Origin: Priapulus caudatus
Lineage: Eukaryota; Priapulida; Priapulimorpha; Priapulimorphida; Priapulidae
Reading direction: 5' to 3'
Assembly (NCBI RefSeq): GCF_000485595.1
Contig: NW_014578871.1
Coordinates: 26,905 to 55,413, forward strand
Length of the DNA stretch: 28,509 bases
Below the pieces are notes generated by a model, which made no database searches, had not been told where the DNA came from, and was given only the letters and a program-made list of their open reading frames with translations. Positions 27,224-28,509 of this stretch are shown piece by piece; positions within the stretch are counted from its first letter, which is position 1, and each line of letters opens with the position of its first letter. The translations under genes and the position numbers were made by a program.

Positions 27224-28509
27224 GCCGCTGCTGCTGCTGCCCTTGTAAACCTGTTTGCGTGCCCGCGTGCATGTTTACGTCACGCACACCTGGTTTATAT
27301 GTAATTTTATTCTTAAAATGTTTAGCGTCATTGCCGCGTTTCGCGCCGGTAGATGGCGTTGTGTATGCGGTGTCTATTTGCGTATTTTGGGAATTATTAT
27401 CTGCGCCGTGGTTCGTGTCAACAGATGGCGCTGCGTATGGGTGAGTGGCTCGGTTCCGCCCGACCGCACTCTGCTCTTGTCGTTGAGCATGCTGCATGTG
27501 GTGGCTGCGTGGCGCGTGATATTTATTCTCGTGCATGCTAGGTGTGTGCGTACTGCGATATTTACGTGCGTCATTTAACTGCGTGTCATTCTTACCCGCC
27601 TCGGCGCTCCGCCTCCTAGCAAACCTACCACACGGCATGCTAGAACCTGTTAACGAAGGAGAATTATTTGTCAACGACACACCCGTTACTGCCGCCACCT
27701 CCTGCGGCGCAGCCCCTCGGATATTAGCAACACCTGATTGCGCTAAATATTCCTCCACCTGGGTGCTAGCTAGGCGCGCGTCACCCCGACAGTTGGTCGC
27801 GGTCCTTGCCACACCTGACAAACCCGCTATCTTCTTCTTCCTATATCCCTGACCTTACCAGAGAATATTATTAGTAGAGAACAAAGCAACTGGTTTACCA
27901 AGCGATGTCCGTGACCCGTCACCAGACCCAGCGGGCCTGCGACATTCCTGTGTGCCTTTGTGGCTCGCCGCTTTCATTCTAGAACAAACAAGCCCATTAG
28001 TCCCCGCAGACGCTGGCTCGTCGTTAACAATAGACGCTTCGCCTCTCCTACGCTTAATCACCCTCTTGCCGTACCTAATGTTAGACTTACCACCTTGTCT
28101 GCCATCAGCGCGAACAATAGATGTGGGCCGCCGCCTCTCATCTGCATAACTATAGGGCGCTGGGTGATTAGCCTGTGAACCCCGGCGGTAACTAGACCCG
28201 GTCTCGGTAGTATTTACGAGCGCTGGCGGGTTCCTCGTTGTCTGCTTCCCACGCCTTCGCCAATCGTGCTGTTTAGAAATGCAATCATTGTTAGACATGG
28301 TTCGCCCCCTAGACACGGCGTGTTTATGCAACACTATGGAGCGGTGTCGCCTCGCAAGTGCTGAAATACCTTGATTGGTAGCGCAACCTAGACCTGTCTG
28401 AATAGAATGTTTATTAGCCTGTCGACGGTAATGGTTTGACTGCACCAAAAACGTATTATCTGGTCGCATCACGCCGCGACTAGACTGTGGACATGTTTTT
28501 ATAGTACCC
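26914..28509 (-). mobile_element. Pol linker fragment of a further copy of the env-bearing family
   Basis: Direct duplicate of 24380-25889, offset by about 2.6 kb. It runs from just after the protease down to a single 48-bp unit (26914-26955), where it is joined to Gag sequence. The window ends inside it. Confidence 0.85.
27066..28472 (-). pseudogene. Protease-RT linker of Pol, second copy
   Basis: Two adjoining pieces: 28472-27855 (205 codons, ending in a TAA where the other copy has Thr) and 27821-27066 (251 codons). Together they show the linker better preserved than at 24545-25450: Arg/Asn-rich, then EVAAVTGVSLTNNSPSL, a His/Gln-rich part, APSVDT and TTPSTG motifs, an 11-Gln run from (CAG)n (27190-27240) and a Gly/Lys-rich end. 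No known domain. Gypsy-type elements usually have a much shorter spacer between protease and RT. Confidence 0.75.

Overview
The window is eukaryotic, most likely from an invertebrate animal. It has long CA/GT microsatellites, a satellite array, small inverted-repeat elements, AT-rich non-coding DNA and a large nested block of LTR retrotransposons. Splice signals and an env of the baculovirus-F/errantivirus type point to an arthropod or related invertebrate; I cannot name the species. Apart from one possible exon I see no host gene.

Layout. 1-2270: satellite array of about 26 units near 77-90 bp. 2271-7274: mostly AT-rich DNA with a possible Thr-rich/PAN-like exon (minus, 3619-4037), a 133-bp inverted-repeat element with a 5-bp target duplication (4342-4474), a ~400-bp foldback element (4815-5215), a 76-bp near-perfect hairpin (5297-5372) and two CA-rich microsatellites. 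7275-8752: the 5' end of a plus-strand LTR retrotransposon (short LTR, tRNA-Ser-type primer site, Gln-rich Gag), cut off inside gag at 8752.

8753-28509: minus-strand sequence from one family of env-bearing Ty3/gypsy (errantivirus-like) elements, inserted in the plus-strand gag. Read on the minus strand, from high to low coordinates, the pieces are: a protease-linker fragment (28509 to ~26914); a Gag C-terminus, protease, long linker and RT/RNase H fragment (~26913 to 21819); a second repeat array, RT/RNase H, integrase, env and ORF4 (21818 to 14465); a 10-N gap; and a second, partial copy with the integrase C-terminus, env, ORF4, polypurine tract and 3' LTR (14454 to 8753). Every long reading frame is broken somewhere by small indels or nonsense codons, and the lesions differ between copies. 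The copies are otherwise very similar, so the insertions look young or the assembly is imperfect.

How the parts fit. Gag and Pol overlap by about 70 nt in a -1 relation. Pol carries an unusually long, repetitive protease-to-RT linker with a Gln run and a 16-residue (48-bp) tandem repeat; both internal rearrangement junctions fall at that 48-bp unit. Env begins just after a splice acceptor, as expected for a spliced subgenomic message. Downstream of env lies an additional ORF (ORF4, 206 codons intact in one copy), also preceded by an acceptor-like site; I do not recognise it, and it is the best candidate here for something undescribed.
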